This document shows, piece by piece, positions 1 through 12,426 of a stretch of 64,000 nucleotides of DNA; position 1 is the first letter of the stretch; each line of letters begins with the position of its first letter. The stretch is from Ancylostoma caninum (Eukaryota > Nematoda > Chromadorea > Rhabditida > Ancylostomatidae). A program made the position numbers and the translations under genes. Below the pieces are notes generated by a model, which was not told where the DNA came from, ran no database searches, and worked only from the letters and a program-made list of their open reading frames with translations. The stretch lies in the NCBI GenBank assembly GCA_037903475.1, contig JBAJFG010000030.1, positions 248,001 through 312,000 of the forward strand, given 5' to 3'.

Positions 1-1889
1 TGGCCATAAGATCAGAGACCTAGTGCCTGAGTGTGGATTTAGTCATTCATATGGATTCATTCATTCATTCAGTCTTCATCATCAGGATATGTCTTCTGCA
101 CTATGTTGGTGAAATCGCTCTTCTTCAGGCACAGTATATTAGTTTTGTCAAATTCTAGAAACTAAATGCTGGTCCATTGAGACGTATTACTGCCTTAGAA
201 CTTTTAACTTATCAGGTATATGGATAAACCTGCTCATGATCATCCATTCAGTTGGTACTACAAACTAATTGTACTTATTCTTTTAGCTTCGAACTCGTTG
301 CTTCACATATTTGAACTGGAATCATTTGTGAGTATCTTTTTTTTCACACGTCTGTTCTATACTGTATAGTAATATGGATCTGCGTTCATCCAAGAAAATA
401 AAATAGTGTTGGAAAATTTATAGAAGAGCATATGTGGAAGTACCTATGGCGATGCTAAAGTTCTACAAGGGATAAATTCTGTTCAGATGGAATAAAGATG
501 ACCAATGGTTGTTGTGATACTAGCTCCAGTGGCGGTGAGTGTTGACTGTTTTCGAAGGAGCGCAGGCGGTGAATACTACTGAGATACGCATGATCACGTG
601 GGAATGTGAATTTACGAGCTACGATAAACTCACAGTCGAAAACATGAGAATAATGATGAAGAAAATATGCATTCAGCCAAACTACACGCATAAACATTGT
701 GGAGATACGTACTATTAAGTGATAAGAGCTTCACTTATTCAACGTACATACCTAGCCACCCTCTGTGATAGAGGAAACTTGTCAGCGTGGTGAAGATGCA
801 CTCAAGGAACGATGGAGGGATAGCGAATATCAAGGAGTTAGGATTTCGGAACCGCTCCTGGAAAAGGGACCTAAAGCAGTCTCATAGGAAGGAATCCTCA
901 AGGTACGTACCTAGGTCCAAATTCAAATAGGTAATGAATATGAAACAGTGTTTTCGAACGCGCTTCCTAGAATTAATGAGAGTCCAGTGGTCTTAAATAT
1001 TTGGTTTTCGCACCTCTGTTCTCTCAATCTCATCTCCCAGCTATGTACATTGGCCAGAATTTCAGAATGATCAACATTTCAAACGCCAATAAAAACACCT
1101 GAAATAGGGTATAAATGCTTCCGAGTGCTTCTAATGAAGTCTTTTTCAAGATCAAACGAGAGCATTTACTACGTGCCCAATGAATAGATGATGGAAATCG
1201 TTTTCAGTTCTTCTTAAATCTTTCTTTTCCTGATGCACATCTTCTATTGAGAGTTTTACATTTGGAGGTGTAGGTAGGGCTACATAAGCGCGTACAGTAA
1301 CAAAGATCATTGTGTCAATGAAGACATGTCTATCATCACCAGCATCATTAACTGAACGCATGGGGAAGATTCACTTGTAGCGTGCTGGCCAGGTGGTGCA
1401 GAAATCGCGTTGACTCAGGCTGCGACCTTTTGGCCATTTGGGCGGAAGCCAGCGGTGCCGGAATCGGGCCTTGGGAGCTTTTTTTCGCTGATCCAACTGA
1501 GAGACGCTATGCTATTTGTTTCAGGCGCGATTTTTAGCCCAGTAGGAAGGGAAGCACCAAATGCTTTAAACCATCCTAAACAAAATAAAATGTCCAGTGA
1601 AAATCATTTTTCAGAGATGTCCCATTTTCATGGTTATTTCCAAGCAATCGCATAGGATAATAGAGCAGTTGCGTATGGGAATCTATTACGAAGCAAGCGG
1701 ATAATAGTCTGAATCCCGACTTCTCAAAATTGACGAGAAATACCAGAAAACGCGTACATCTCCTATACCCTTTCACCCTAGCTTAAATACCCTTCCATCC
1801 CAGCTCACCCGTGTCCATGATATTCCGGTTCTTGTGACTATTCTGAATCGTGAAGAAGACACGCATTATTTTTCCTTCACACACCTTCT
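1..1889. other. no gene seen
   Basis: Only short chance ORFs. Near 1385-1440 GGCCAGGTGGTGCAGAAATC is faintly tRNA-SINE-like but lacks a B box. Confidence 0.5.
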
Positions 1890-2238
1890 TCTTCTTCTTT
1901 CCTTTAGCGTCTATCCCGCGCATTCGCGAGGTCCTTTTGGTTCTTCCTCTCCATAGAGCTCGATCTGTGTGTCATCCATTGCAACTTTTACCTCCTCCAC
2001 GTCCTTGCATACGGCATCCTTCCATCGCTTTACGGTGGCCCTTAGGGCGCTTTCCGGTAATATCCATCTTCAAGACTTGACGCGTGGGGTGAAGCGATGG
2101 CCTTCCCATTACATGGCCATTGCATCGTAACCTTTGTTCACGTAGCTTCAGCTGAATGGACGCAGTCTGCATTATCGTTCTTCTGCCTTCATTTCGCACT
2201 TTGTGACACCACGTGAGACCGCACACCCATCTAAGCAT
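1890..2238 (-). pseudogene. RTE-type LINE 3' relic (RT C-terminal domain)
   Basis: The minus-strand frame reads MLRWVCGLTWCHKVRNEGRR, then LKLREQRLRCNGHVMGRP and ITGKRPKGHRK, the conserved tail of RTE-class non-LTR RTs (usual form: RMLRW..G....D..RN, LREARLRWYGHV.R, RPRGRP). A frameshift near 1975 leads into WRGRTKRTSRMRG, the last conserved block. The upstream RT and endonuclease are missing, as expected of a 5'-truncated LINE insert. Confidence 0.7.
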
Positions 2239-3550
2239 ACCAAATGGACTTAGAACAAAAAAAATTGGCTAAACGCTTCGATGAAATTCAGAATCTGTGA
2301 GCATTTCAGTTACCGGAAATAAGCTTGAAATTGCTTTAGGCACCTCTTACCTCGGTTATACGTGACAAGAAGGACATCACTTCACAGAATTGACCGGAAA
2401 AAGAATGCGCGTCGGAAATTTTGAAGAAAAACAAGAACATAATTGCCCAGAACTATTGAACCTCTCATGGAAAAAGGTAACTGGCTATCATGATAAGAGA
2501 TACGAATTCGAGAGCTAAGCGAATAATGTTGAACCTTTGAATTTGTTGTCATTTAAGCAAAACTAATGAGAATTCCCACTGCCAGATTCGTTTAGCCTTC
2601 TGATATTGTGTGGATTTTCTATCAACGAGCGTTTTAACGCTTTAATTCAAACAGGAAAACAACCTGAGATGGTCAGTGACAACGTAATATAATAGTACGG
2701 AGTAAGGGGATCTTCAGCAAAAAAAAAAACAAGCCTTGATCAGTCGATGACAGAAGTCAACACCAGGCATAACATAGGACAATTACAGGGCAAAAGTGTT
2801 TTTAGTACATCTTGCACCACCGACCTTATCCCAGAGCATTGCAATAGGTCAACTACCACAGTTGTCATCGCAGACAGTGATTTGTGGTCTACACGAAGCC
2901 GTGCCGCCTTTAACTGATGACGGAAGATGTTTTGTTCGTAAATAGAGCAACCGCAAGAGAATTTCTGGGAAAGCGAACACCCCTTCGAGACAAATGAGTC
3001 CTTAGAGAGGGAAATGACGTCGCTTCTCAGGAAATTCATCAAGTCAATGTAGCATGATAGAGAAACGGGGGCATAGGAGAAACAAAGCGCTGAGCAACAG
3101 TGAAGAAATGATGTTTCTGGAAAGGGTTTGCGGCTTAGTCATTCTGAGCAGGGGCAATGTGTCGTCCCTGACAAGTGATACAACGGTGATGGCTTGTTTT
3201 GACTAATCATTGCGGAAAGAACGTTAGCCGTTCTTTTGTGCATGTAAAAGAGCATTCCAGGAACAACAATCTGATGGATGTGTCAGGAAGAAGAGTCAGC
3301 TGACTACAGTTTATCAGAAAGTATGAGCTCTAGTCATTTTTTAAAACTGTGACTGACGCCTTTGAGCGCAAATCTTTATGCATAGGTGGGTGAGTCCTCA
3401 AACTTATGCATTTAAACTCTTGATTTCCTTTCATAAATAAATGAAGATTTTACATAGAGAAAGATGGAATGAAAAGAGAAACTACTAATCTGATCATCGC
3501 TCGCGCACCTTCATGTTCGCGGTGGGATTTGTTTCGGTTGATGCTACATG
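2239..3550. other. no gene seen
   Basis: Unique-looking DNA; the 100-codon minus ORF at 3042-2740 has no recognisable motif. Confidence 0.5.
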
Positions 3551-3582
3551 TTATTTATTTATTTATTTATTTATTTATTCAT
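3551..3582. repeat. (TTTA)n microsatellite
   Basis: Seven perfect TTTA units after ACATG. Confidence 0.95.
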
Positions 3583-3844
3583 ACACTCAGGGTGCACCAA
3601 AAAAAACAGAACACTAAAACTTAGGTGGAATAACTTCATCCGCATCTACCCTTGTACTACAGTGAAGATTTGTCCCCGGTTATGTCATCCTCAAGGAATA
3701 AATTCAACATGGAGCATGAAAAAAGAGCTCATGCATCCCGAATATAGTGATTTGGTCACTTTGTGATCAAGTTGTTGGAGTTGTGGAGTTGTAATATTTT
3801 TCAAAGACGAGATAAAAATCCAGGATACTTAAGAACCGTGTTTT

Positions 3845-4476
3845 CCATGGGACTGGAAGATGCAAATCCCATGATTATGACATGTATGCCCGTGCAAAAC
3901 ACGGTTCTTTTCTAGATCAATACCTCTACACTAGCAATGGTCAAATCCAGGCAAAACCCATGCATGTCCATGCAGAACACTTGCATGAGATTGAGAAAAT
4001 CGTAGGTTTTGCATTGAATCCGCATCGGATTAGGAGACGCATGGGTTCTGCGTGGATATGCGATGAACGGCAAGGCGCTGGCCCATCTGCTCTGCGGCCT
4101 CGAGAAGGACGCAGTGCGACCGCGCCGCGCGCGCCAGGATCGGTGTCGTCTGCTGCCGGAATGCTTTTGCTAGGCTCTTTCCTTCCCGATTTGGTCGAAA
4201 ATCCTTGAGCTCAGGTAGAAGAGCTGGTAGAAATAGCACAACAGCAGCAGAGACATCATTACGGCGCGCGCGGCGCGGTTGCGCAACGTCCTCCTCGAGG
4301 CCGCGAATGGGCCAACGCCATTGACGTCCACTGTACATACATGGGTTTTGCATGGACATGCGTGGATTTTGCACGGATTTGACCATTGCTGTTAAAGAAC
4401 TACTGACTAAAAAAACCGTGTTTTGTACAACTACACATGTCTTAATTGTGGGATTTGCATCTTGCAATCTCATGCC
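3845..4476. mobile_element. GC-rich foldback element, 630 bp
   Basis: Left arm 3845-4200 and right arm 4210-4476 are reverse complements: AAGATGCAAATCCCA, GCAAAACACGGTT, AGCAATGGTCAAATCC, CATGCATGTCCATGCA, GGCCTCGAG, CGCGCCGCGCGCGCC, with the turn near CTTGAGCTCAGG at 4205. The left arm carries about 90 extra bp near 3980-4065. Its 108- and 147-codon ORFs on opposite strands are consequences of the palindrome and high GC. The terminal sequence differs from the TTAAAGG family; no clear target duplication. Confidence 0.7.
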
Positions 4477-6692
4477 AAAAAATGGTACAAACGTTTCCTG
4501 AGAATCTTATAAGTCCTATAGAATGAACTTCCATTTTTATTCACCCTTTGACATCAAAAGCTGGGATCGTGCTAGTACGATTTTGCCAAGTTCGGCTTCT
4601 GAGATTTGTACGACTGGAAGCTGTACAAAAATTATCCCAAACTAAAAACTCTGGAGATACGTAATCCAACTTCGGGTAGAGAAACCATGAGAAGCTGTTC
4701 TCATTCGGAAGAAATACACGATGGTAACTTTTTTCCACGATGAAAAAATTAACAACTGATTACGTGGGCGCACTGCAATCCCAATACTTAAATCTAAAAG
4801 AAAACGCATCAATCAATTGCCATAGAAGTGACATACACAACTGTCTAGATGAGTATGACGTCAGACATCCGACTTGGTGTAATGACATTTGTACGAGGGC
4901 CTACAAGAAGTCGGGCACTTACGTACGTACTCGGGCAATTTAGTTTTTTTTTTCATTGTCAGAAGAGACTAGCGTAAAAACTGTAGTCATTTACGCATGC
5001 CCATTTATTTATTTCACCTGGAATGCGTAAAATCTCACTCTAGAAATTGTGCAGTACAATAAGTCCACAGCAGGCACCCCCATACACTCCTGCAGTTGGA
5101 GCAACACGTCATTTCAGCTCTGATTCTTGAAACGGGCAAGGTTCAGTGCTACATATTTGGGTGTGTTTGGCAGGACAACAGCACAACTCTTCAGCGAATG
5201 AAAGATTTCACAAATGCGACGTGATTTGCCACAATATCACATTCGCCACCCTTATGAGATAAGTCCAAATCCGTGAGCTTATTCTTGTTGCTTGTTTCGG
5301 GAAAAAAGGCTTTGTCGCCAAGATCCCTGATACTTTCCCTCCCAACAATGAGGCTGTAGAGACTCATGTCCCTATTCGTGATCTATTTTGTCCATTTTAT
5401 TTCATGCTGTTGTAATGACTCATACTACAGCTTAGTTTTGTTATCAGCTTGCTGATCAGTGAGTGCTAGGAATAGGAAACAAAGTTAATCAAAGGACGAT
5501 CAGCAATCAGCTCTACTCCGTACTCATCTGCAGTATAAAAGGAGAGAGCTTGATCACATTGAGCATTTTTTGCCCATTTCTTATGCTTTGTGACGGCCGA
5601 CGTGCGTCGGAATAAAACTGTCTTTCTCAAGGCGTATCAGACCAAGTCCCCCGTGGAGATATAGAGGCCTTATATGAACTGAATAACAAAGTAACTTTAG
5701 TCGCAGTAGGTCCATACCATCAAACATGACGATACACCGTCGTAGTATTATCCAACTTGGGTATCACATACTATAGGTGATAGAAGTCCGTCGTGAGAAC
5801 TCCTCCCCTTACTTTTCTAACCCCACTCTCTCGACATGAGTCTAACGCACGCACCTATTTACTATAAATTGCCCTAAGGAAGTTAGAAAGCTTTCTCACA
5901 CCTGTCGACATAATGTGGTCGCCTTTTCTGTTTACGTTCCACTGCGACTTTTTTCTTATAAGGCTACAAATTTTGAAAAGTAGAGTTACGCAGAAAGAAG
6001 TGAAAAACATATTTGCTCTACACAGTCGGAAAATTCGCTTGTGCACTCCCTCATACATGAGAACAAAGAACTTCGAGGATGTTCCTACTTGCAGTTTATC
6101 GATACAAAGAAGGTCACGCACGGTTAGTTAGCTGTCCGCCCAAATTATGCACAGCGCAATTAGGAAATGGGTCTGCGAACCATGTTTAACCCTATTTTTC
6201 ACAATCCCAAAGAGGAAAACAAACATGTCATGTAGCAGAGAAGAGTAATTTGTGTTAGTATCAACGTTGCGGAGCAAGCAGTGCAATCTTGCGCACGCAA
6301 GCTGGCGCATGCTAAGGTCTTCTCGAAGTTTTCTGGATCATTTCAAACAACCGCTTTTTTTGAAAAGGGCTAGCGCCTAGGAACGGAGCCGAAGGTGAGC
6401 AACTCGGAATTTGACGGGTCTTCGAATTCGGACGCAATAGGAAGCAAGAAGAAGATTCAAATAAAATTGGCTGTCGCAGACACCACCAATTTGCTTGCTT
6501 AATAATCTTCCAGGAAATTACCAGGTCATCGGAAAAGTATCTCGCCACTTTCCCACTTTCTTTCCGATCTTGCCAAAATTTTCGAGATTGGCTCAAAACT
6601 TTCTATCCAAGACATCTTCACATTCAATCACAACTACGGCCGAAAGAATCGTCATCGCCACCAAGCATGTTCGGCTGCTCCCGCTTTGCAAA
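4477..6692. other. no gene seen outside the LTR-like block
   Basis: Short ORFs with no motifs; a CGTACGTAC palindromic run at 4922. Confidence 0.5.
5408..5688 (+). repeat. LTR-like block (possible solo LTR)
   Basis: TGTTGTAATG at the start, TATAAAAGGAG at 5533, AATAAAACTG at 5611, and a TAACA end: the TG, TATA box, poly(A) signal, CA order of a retrovirus-like LTR. No second copy, primer site, gag or pol in the window, and no clear target duplication. It could equally be an unrelated promoter-like block. Confidence 0.3.
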
Positions 6693-7319
6693 TTAAAGGC
6701 AACACCTACGGAAAATTCCGAGGTCGCAGCGGAATATTAGATCTTTGACCATGACGGTTATGAGTGAACTGTCTAATTCCGCCAGAACTCATGGAAGAAC
6801 GGTTTTGGATACTTCTGTCTCGGCAGCTTAGAGCAGTGCGGTCGAGTTATACGTATGGGGTCGAACAGAAAAGTCGATAACGCTGTCATTATTGCTAACT
6901 AGTTCCTTTGCACAATCGGATACTTTGCTAGTAAAGCAGGTTCATTGAAACAGAAAGAGTACAAAAAGAAAGAGAATGGGATGTTTACTGTAAAGCGTTA
7001 ACTCGGGAAAAAAAACAAAATCATATGAAAATAACAAATCATTTCAAAAACTAAACAATTCAGATACACGCAATATTTGGAAAATTGGATGTTCTGAATG
7101 AGAAAAGGAGTTTATAGAGATTAATAACAAGTGAAAAGAAGTAAATGCAGGAAAGCTGAGGAAGAAAATATACTTATGATCGGAATGAGCTATGAGAACG
7201 TAAATATGAAGGACCGCCATTCGCAATCATTGCCCAATCAGCTGATAATTGCTATTTCTCGCGCTCCAAGGATTGCATGAAGAACTAAGAAGCAAAAATT
7301 TCCGTGGTGCTGCCTTTGA
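6693..7319. mobile_element. possible 627-bp TTAAAGG-ended element
   Basis: Left TTAAAGGCAACACCTACGGA and right (other strand) TCAAAGGCAGCACCACGGAA pair over about 25 bp. Unlike the foldback members, the interior is not palindromic. No ORF of note. Confidence 0.45.
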
Positions 7320-8229
7320 GGAAACACAGCAACGCCAGCGGTGCGAAAAAAAACATATGCTCTACGATAGGCCTCTCCTCTCTCCTACTATACTGTGAAG
7401 GTTTGGTCCTGAAAATTCAAATGCGGCCACCCCCAAAAGCTCACTGAACAGAATACACAAACTGATATCTGTATGCTAGTAGGGGAACTTCATTGCTATC
7501 ACACACTTTAGCTGTGTGATGGATTCACCATGACCTGGGCCCCCACCCGCTACGAAACTGGAGAAATGCATGATCGATCTTCATGGCTTTTCCGCAGACA
7601 AATACATGGCTCAACAACTCGGATATCGGTAAAGTCCCTTAATAAAATCCTCTTACAAAAATCATGGAAGTGGAACTAAACTTTCTAGAGCGCAGGCGGT
7701 GGGGAACCAGCACGTGATCGCGTGCTTTCATCATGAGGCTCAATTATAGACATTGCTCGCGAGGATGCGAAGCTGGCGGAGCATGCGGCCGATGTTTCGC
7801 TATAGGTGGATAGACGTAGTGGAAATCGGGTGCACTCAGGATTTCGCGCTGGGACCCAGCGGCAAGCGGTCTCGAGCCCTCCTGGCGAGAGAGTGTTTAC
7901 AACGATTTGACGTTGCATAGCAGCAAAGTACGGAACAGAGTTGCCCCTCTGCAGGAATTTTGTTGTTCACTTCACTTAATTTTGAAACACTGGACGATAA
8001 CCGCTTCGAAAGGACGTGTGCATGCTGTGGAGGCCGTAGTGATAAGACTCACTTGGGATATGCTCTTTGCGCACCCCTCATTGAGGTCCCATAGGGATTA
8101 TGCAGGCTGAGGATCCGTCTGTTTTTAAGAAGGGCAATCAAACATACAGGATGAACAAACAAAGAACGCGTCATCATAAGCATCATTTCCTGAAACCACC
8201 TAATGAATAGTTTTGCTTATTTGCTAACT
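7320..8229. other. no gene seen
   Basis: Contains a small hairpin TCACACAC/GTGTGTGA at 7498 and a GC-rich patch at 7690-7890 with no family match. Confidence 0.5.
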
Positions 8230-9035
8230 AGACAGTGTACCCGGCTTCGCTCGGGTGTTCAATTTCTCCCGGCCATTTAAAGCTGATGCCAAAATTTGTT
8301 GAATCAAAAAATTCTTTCAAAATGTTCATCATTTGGTGATCAGCTCAAGTGACCCTCCTTCACCCTGCCCCCCCTTCCCTCAATAAATGGGGTGAAGTTG
8401 CTTGACTGGTAAATAAATTCTTATACAGTGCTTGCCTCATCCACGTTCAGCGTTTCGGAAAGTCCCAGAAGGCACGTTTACACCGGCCCGTGTGCAAGAA
8501 AGTCGAAAAATCAATATAACAGATAAATCGATGTTTCGGTCAAAACGGTTACCATATCCGTGTTCAGCGCATTGCGACACCCCGGCAGACATGTCTTTAC
8601 CGCTCAGTGGGCAACAATAGCGAAAAATCAATAAATCGATATTTTGCCCAAGATGGTTGCCATCTCCGCGTTCAGCGTATTGAGGTGCCCCAGTAAGACA
8701 TGTCCTCATCGCCTCCTGGGCAAGAATAGCAAAAATTAATAAAATCGATAAATCGATAATTTGGCGCAAAGTGGTTGTCATATTCGTGTTCAGCACATTG
8801 AGGTACCCCAGTAGGCATGTTCTCTCTAGTCCCTGGTCAAGAAGAGCGGAAAGTCAATAAAATCGATATAATCGATAAGCCAATCGATAATCCCAGGTGC
8901 AAACTAGCCTATAACCTCCGCCGTCCCCCGAAGAACCTACATGCAAAATTTGGTCCCGATCGGTTCATCCTCCGCGATTTCTATTCCGAACATTCAAACA
9001 TACAAACAAACAAACACACACACACACAAACTTTC
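8230..9035 (+). repeat. repeat with four ~110-bp tandem units and LINE-like 3' tail
   Basis: Begins near ACCCGGCTTCGCTCGGGT (8240). Four units start at about 8430, 8548, 8654 and 8772, each with a CCGTGTTCAGCGCATTGAGG-like start and a run of AATCAATAAATCGAT near the end. It then reads CATGCAAAATTTGGTCCCGA and ends in ACAAACAAACAAACACACAC, a form common at 3' ends of non-LTR elements. A 119-codon minus-strand ORF (8796-8437) only reflects the in-phase repeats. Confidence 0.55.
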
Positions 9036-10047
9036 GCTTCTGTATATACAGATTTTCTCAGCATTTGCACACACCCCAAAAGGCTGCCCCACCCCACTTT
9101 CTAGCGCTAGTTACTGGAAAAATTGTGGATGGTCGGACACTGGTAACCTTGCCTTCCACTCCCAGAATTAGAACTACCTCCTCAAAATGCAATGCTCAGA
9201 GTTTGGAGAAATTGCAATGGGACTACGCACTCGCGGCTGCTGCCATCCAACCTCTCTGGTACTGCTGGGGTTCCTGTCAATAACGATAACATGTACATAC
9301 ATATATGGCGCAATCGCTAGTTCCACAGGAAAAGAAGAACAAATTCGAAAAGGTAGCTCAAAAATGGCAGTGATTTATTCCTACAACTTAACATGCGAGC
9401 ATTTCTCATCCCAAGGCATTTTCTATGAATATCCAGCGGTACTTTTAATGGAATCAATTCATAGAAATCATCACAAATAAGCAAGAAATACAATTTGGTG
9501 GGCCTGCACGTGACGGCCTATACACATCATGTCAGAAGCATGAAAATGTCACGTTTGTTTGCTACATATTCTAATTGAATTCGTCCTTTAATCAGACCCA
9601 TTTGATTAATTTCTGCAAGTATTCCGGAGCCCTCTAAATTTCAACTGCGCGGGTAGAACACATGCGGCTCTTGCCGAGGGATCGTAGGCTTTCCAAAAGG
9701 ATTATTGCTCTTCCTGGATAAAGCATGAGTAGAAATAGCAGCGAATTCTAAGTCAGCTAGCTTGAGAATGGCTTCATAGCTCAAGCCAGAAGGAAATAAG
9801 GAGGAGGGGAAGAGTCTTCAAGGATGATTAAAAGATTAGTCACGAAAATGACGGCTGCCCAGAAATAGATTAAATTCTAAGGGGGCGTTGCATCCAGGAA
9901 GTGGAGGTGAAACTTCCTAGCGTGACGAGAATTGCACTGCGATTAATTTCAAACAAAATTACTGGGTGAAAAAGCGATAATAAGACACAGACACACTCAT
10001 CTTATTGTCAGTTCCATAGGGGAACTAATTTACAGTTGTTCCACGAC
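9036..10047. other. no gene seen
   Basis: Overlapping 70-97-codon ORFs in three plus frames, all without motifs, so none is credible. Confidence 0.5.
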
Positions 10048-10563
10048 CAGGGGTGTGCGGAATTTTCCGTTTCCCGTTTCACGCTTTCCGTTTTCCGCCC
10101 ATTTTTGGCCCCCCGTCTTACGTTTTACGTTTCACGGGTTTTTGGCCCGGAGAACGGAAAATCCCGGAAAATTATGGAAAGAGAGGGGTCGTTGTTTCCG
10201 TATTTTTCTATCCTGAGAGGGTTCACGTGTTTCGATGCGCAATGTGCATGCATGAGTTCACAATAATGGCGCCAAATTAGACGTCCAAACGACAATTACC
10301 AAATTCGAACTATTTTGTTATATTTCATGCGTTTGAAGTAAGCACCATCAGTAGTCTTGAAGCTACTTAATTGACAGAGTCATCACTTTTGCTCATGAAA
10401 AGATACCTGGAAAATCCAAGGTTGAAGATGACTCTTGATCGCTAACCTATGCTTGGGCAAAATTTTCCGTTTTCCGTTTTACATACGCTTTCTGTTTTCA
10501 GCCCATTTTTGGCCTTCCGTTTTCCGCTTTACGGAATTTAAGATTTCACTTCCGCACTGCCTG
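10048..10563. mobile_element. hAT-like MITE with repeated subterminal motif
   Basis: Ends CAGGGGTGTGCGGAA and, from the other side, CAGGCAGTGCGGAA; the flanking octamers TCCACGAC and TTCGTGAC match at 5 of 8 positions, consistent with a decayed 8-bp hAT target duplication. Both ends hold arrays of TTTTCCGTTTTCCG-like words, and a ~90-bp block (10062-10155 and 10459-10545) is present in the same orientation at each end. No transposase ORF. Confidence 0.6.
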
Positions 10564-12240
10564 TTCGTGACACTGCATGCATCGTATTCTGGAATCTCCT
10601 GGTTTTTTCTTCGCACTAAGCCGAGCCTTATAAAAAAACGTATAAAAAATTATTAATTTTATCTTCTACAGAGTCTTTTAACTGAATTACGAGCGCAAAC
10701 TTCACTCGATGAGAACTTTCCAACCACATTCGTCATCTCCTTCACTCTTCCTCTGGGCCCGTAGTAAAGTACCCCATGACGTGACGTTGAGATGCTGTCA
10801 TGTAGGCAGGTGCTCCCGGCATGTTGGCATCTTTGCTCCCAACATGTCGGCATCTACGGCGGCATCTAATTCATTCTCATTCATCAGTGTGTAAGATGCT
10901 GGTTGGATTCATTCCACGGCTACAAGCTTCGGAGAAGGTTGCTGCACCGCTGCACTTAGTAATCCTGCCCAAACCAAATCTTGGCGACCTGCGGTAAGGG
11001 TTGATATTAAGCATACTCTTTAGTGTATAGGAGAGAACATTAGATGAAAAAACGAGTAGTGCAGTCCTTGTCGAATAGAGAGACTGGTCCCATAACTGCA
11101 GAATCGCGATGGAACCTGAACGACGTATGTGGAGAAAGCATGCCTCAGGTGAGAGAGTCGAGTAGGCCCCGTCGCGATTCTGCGGCCGCGAGGCTTTGAA
11201 ACCGCTTATGTTATTTTATGTTATGTTACGTTAAGCAGGTGCAGGTAGCCAGTAGAGCGAATCGAGCGCATCTTTCAGATCATCAGGGTATCAATCGAAT
11301 TTGTGCTACCAGCTCTGAGCCTAGAACTGTCCTTCTAGCCAAACTATGCGTCCATCTCCCTAGTCTAGAACCGGGAAACACGAAGGCTAGAGAGGCTCTG
11401 AATACCACATCTCTGAGCTTTTATCTTCCGCCACTATACCAAACACAGCAAACAACTGAACTGGAGTACCAGGAAGTGCCGAGACGAGAAAACTGGTACC
11501 GAGGGAGTAATTGAGCGTCTGCGAGCTGCTCAGACGGCTGAATTTCCATATTTATTGACTTATATAGTACTGGTGCAACAAAGCATTTCTTAGCGCTTTG
11601 CAAAAACATGGCCCAAGACGTGGTTCTCGGGTTGTCAATGAGGACTTCAAAAAAATAGAGTTAAAATCAATAGCAGGATCCAGTAGCTGCGCGCATCCCC
11701 ACTATAAACTTTTGACCCTAGTCCTGCAAGCACGCTTTTCTGTTGCGTTTTTATAGATCTACGATCTCCTGGAATTATTAATGAGAAGCGATTCAATATT
11801 AGCTTCATATCTTCCCTAGAAACCAATTTGGCCGCGGAAGTAAGCGGCGCAGAAAAAAAGAAAAAAGAAAAAAGAAGCGCAGTGAAAAGGGCGGCAAATG
11901 GAGTTTCCAGCAATAATTGGATCCTGGAGACAGAAGCGAAAGCGAAGAAAGTCCAGAAAAATAACAATGCTGTCCTCAGAAGAAAAAAATTACTCGTGAG
12001 AATCGTTTTTCTTCTTTTCCTCATGGTTTTTTACAGAAACAGTACTTCCTGGCAACTTCAGCTGTTTGAACCGATGCCAGATTACTAGGGGGGGGGGATT
12101 GATGGCAAGTACTAGAGAGAAGATGAGAGAAAGAAGAAAAAGATAGTGAAGGTGAAAAGTATTGTAAATAATGCGAATAAAAGTGAGTGCCATAGAAGAA
12201 TTTGTTAGCATATTCGTTAAGGTAATAGAATAAAGAAAGT
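10564..12240. other. no gene seen
   Basis: Short TTATG-type repeats at 11206-11233; a Lys/Arg-rich 86-codon ORF at 11828 looks like low-complexity DNA. A 10-G run at 12088. Confidence 0.5.
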
Positions 12241-12426
12241 GAATGAATGAATGAATGAATGAATGAATGAATGAATGAATGAATGAATGAAATGAATGAA
12301 ATGAATGAATGAATGGAATGAATGAATGAATGAATGAATGAATGGATGAATGAATGAATGAATGAATGAATGAATGAATGAATGAATGAATGAATGAATG
12401 AATGAATGAATGAATGAATGAATGAA
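12241..12426. repeat. (GAAT)n microsatellite, ~186 bp
   Basis: About 45 tetramers with a few interruptions (GAAAT and GGAAT near 12290-12320 and GGAT near 12345). The His-Ser-Phe-Ile-rich minus-strand ORF across it is spurious. Confidence 0.98.

Noticed and set aside
3588..3615. CAGGGTGCACC start as a Tc1/mariner end
   Set aside because: No partner end and no clear TA flank found.
4030..4473. 147-codon minus ORF and opposing 108-codon plus ORF
   Set aside because: Both lie in a GC-rich palindrome, where stops are rare and both strands mirror each other.
8240..8257. CRISPR-like or satellite array at 8.2-8.9 kb
   Set aside because: Units are long, diverged and without spacers; the context is eukaryotic repeat DNA.
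8437..8796. 119-codon minus ORF with internal peptide repeats
   Set aside because: The peptide repeats only mirror the four tandem DNA units.
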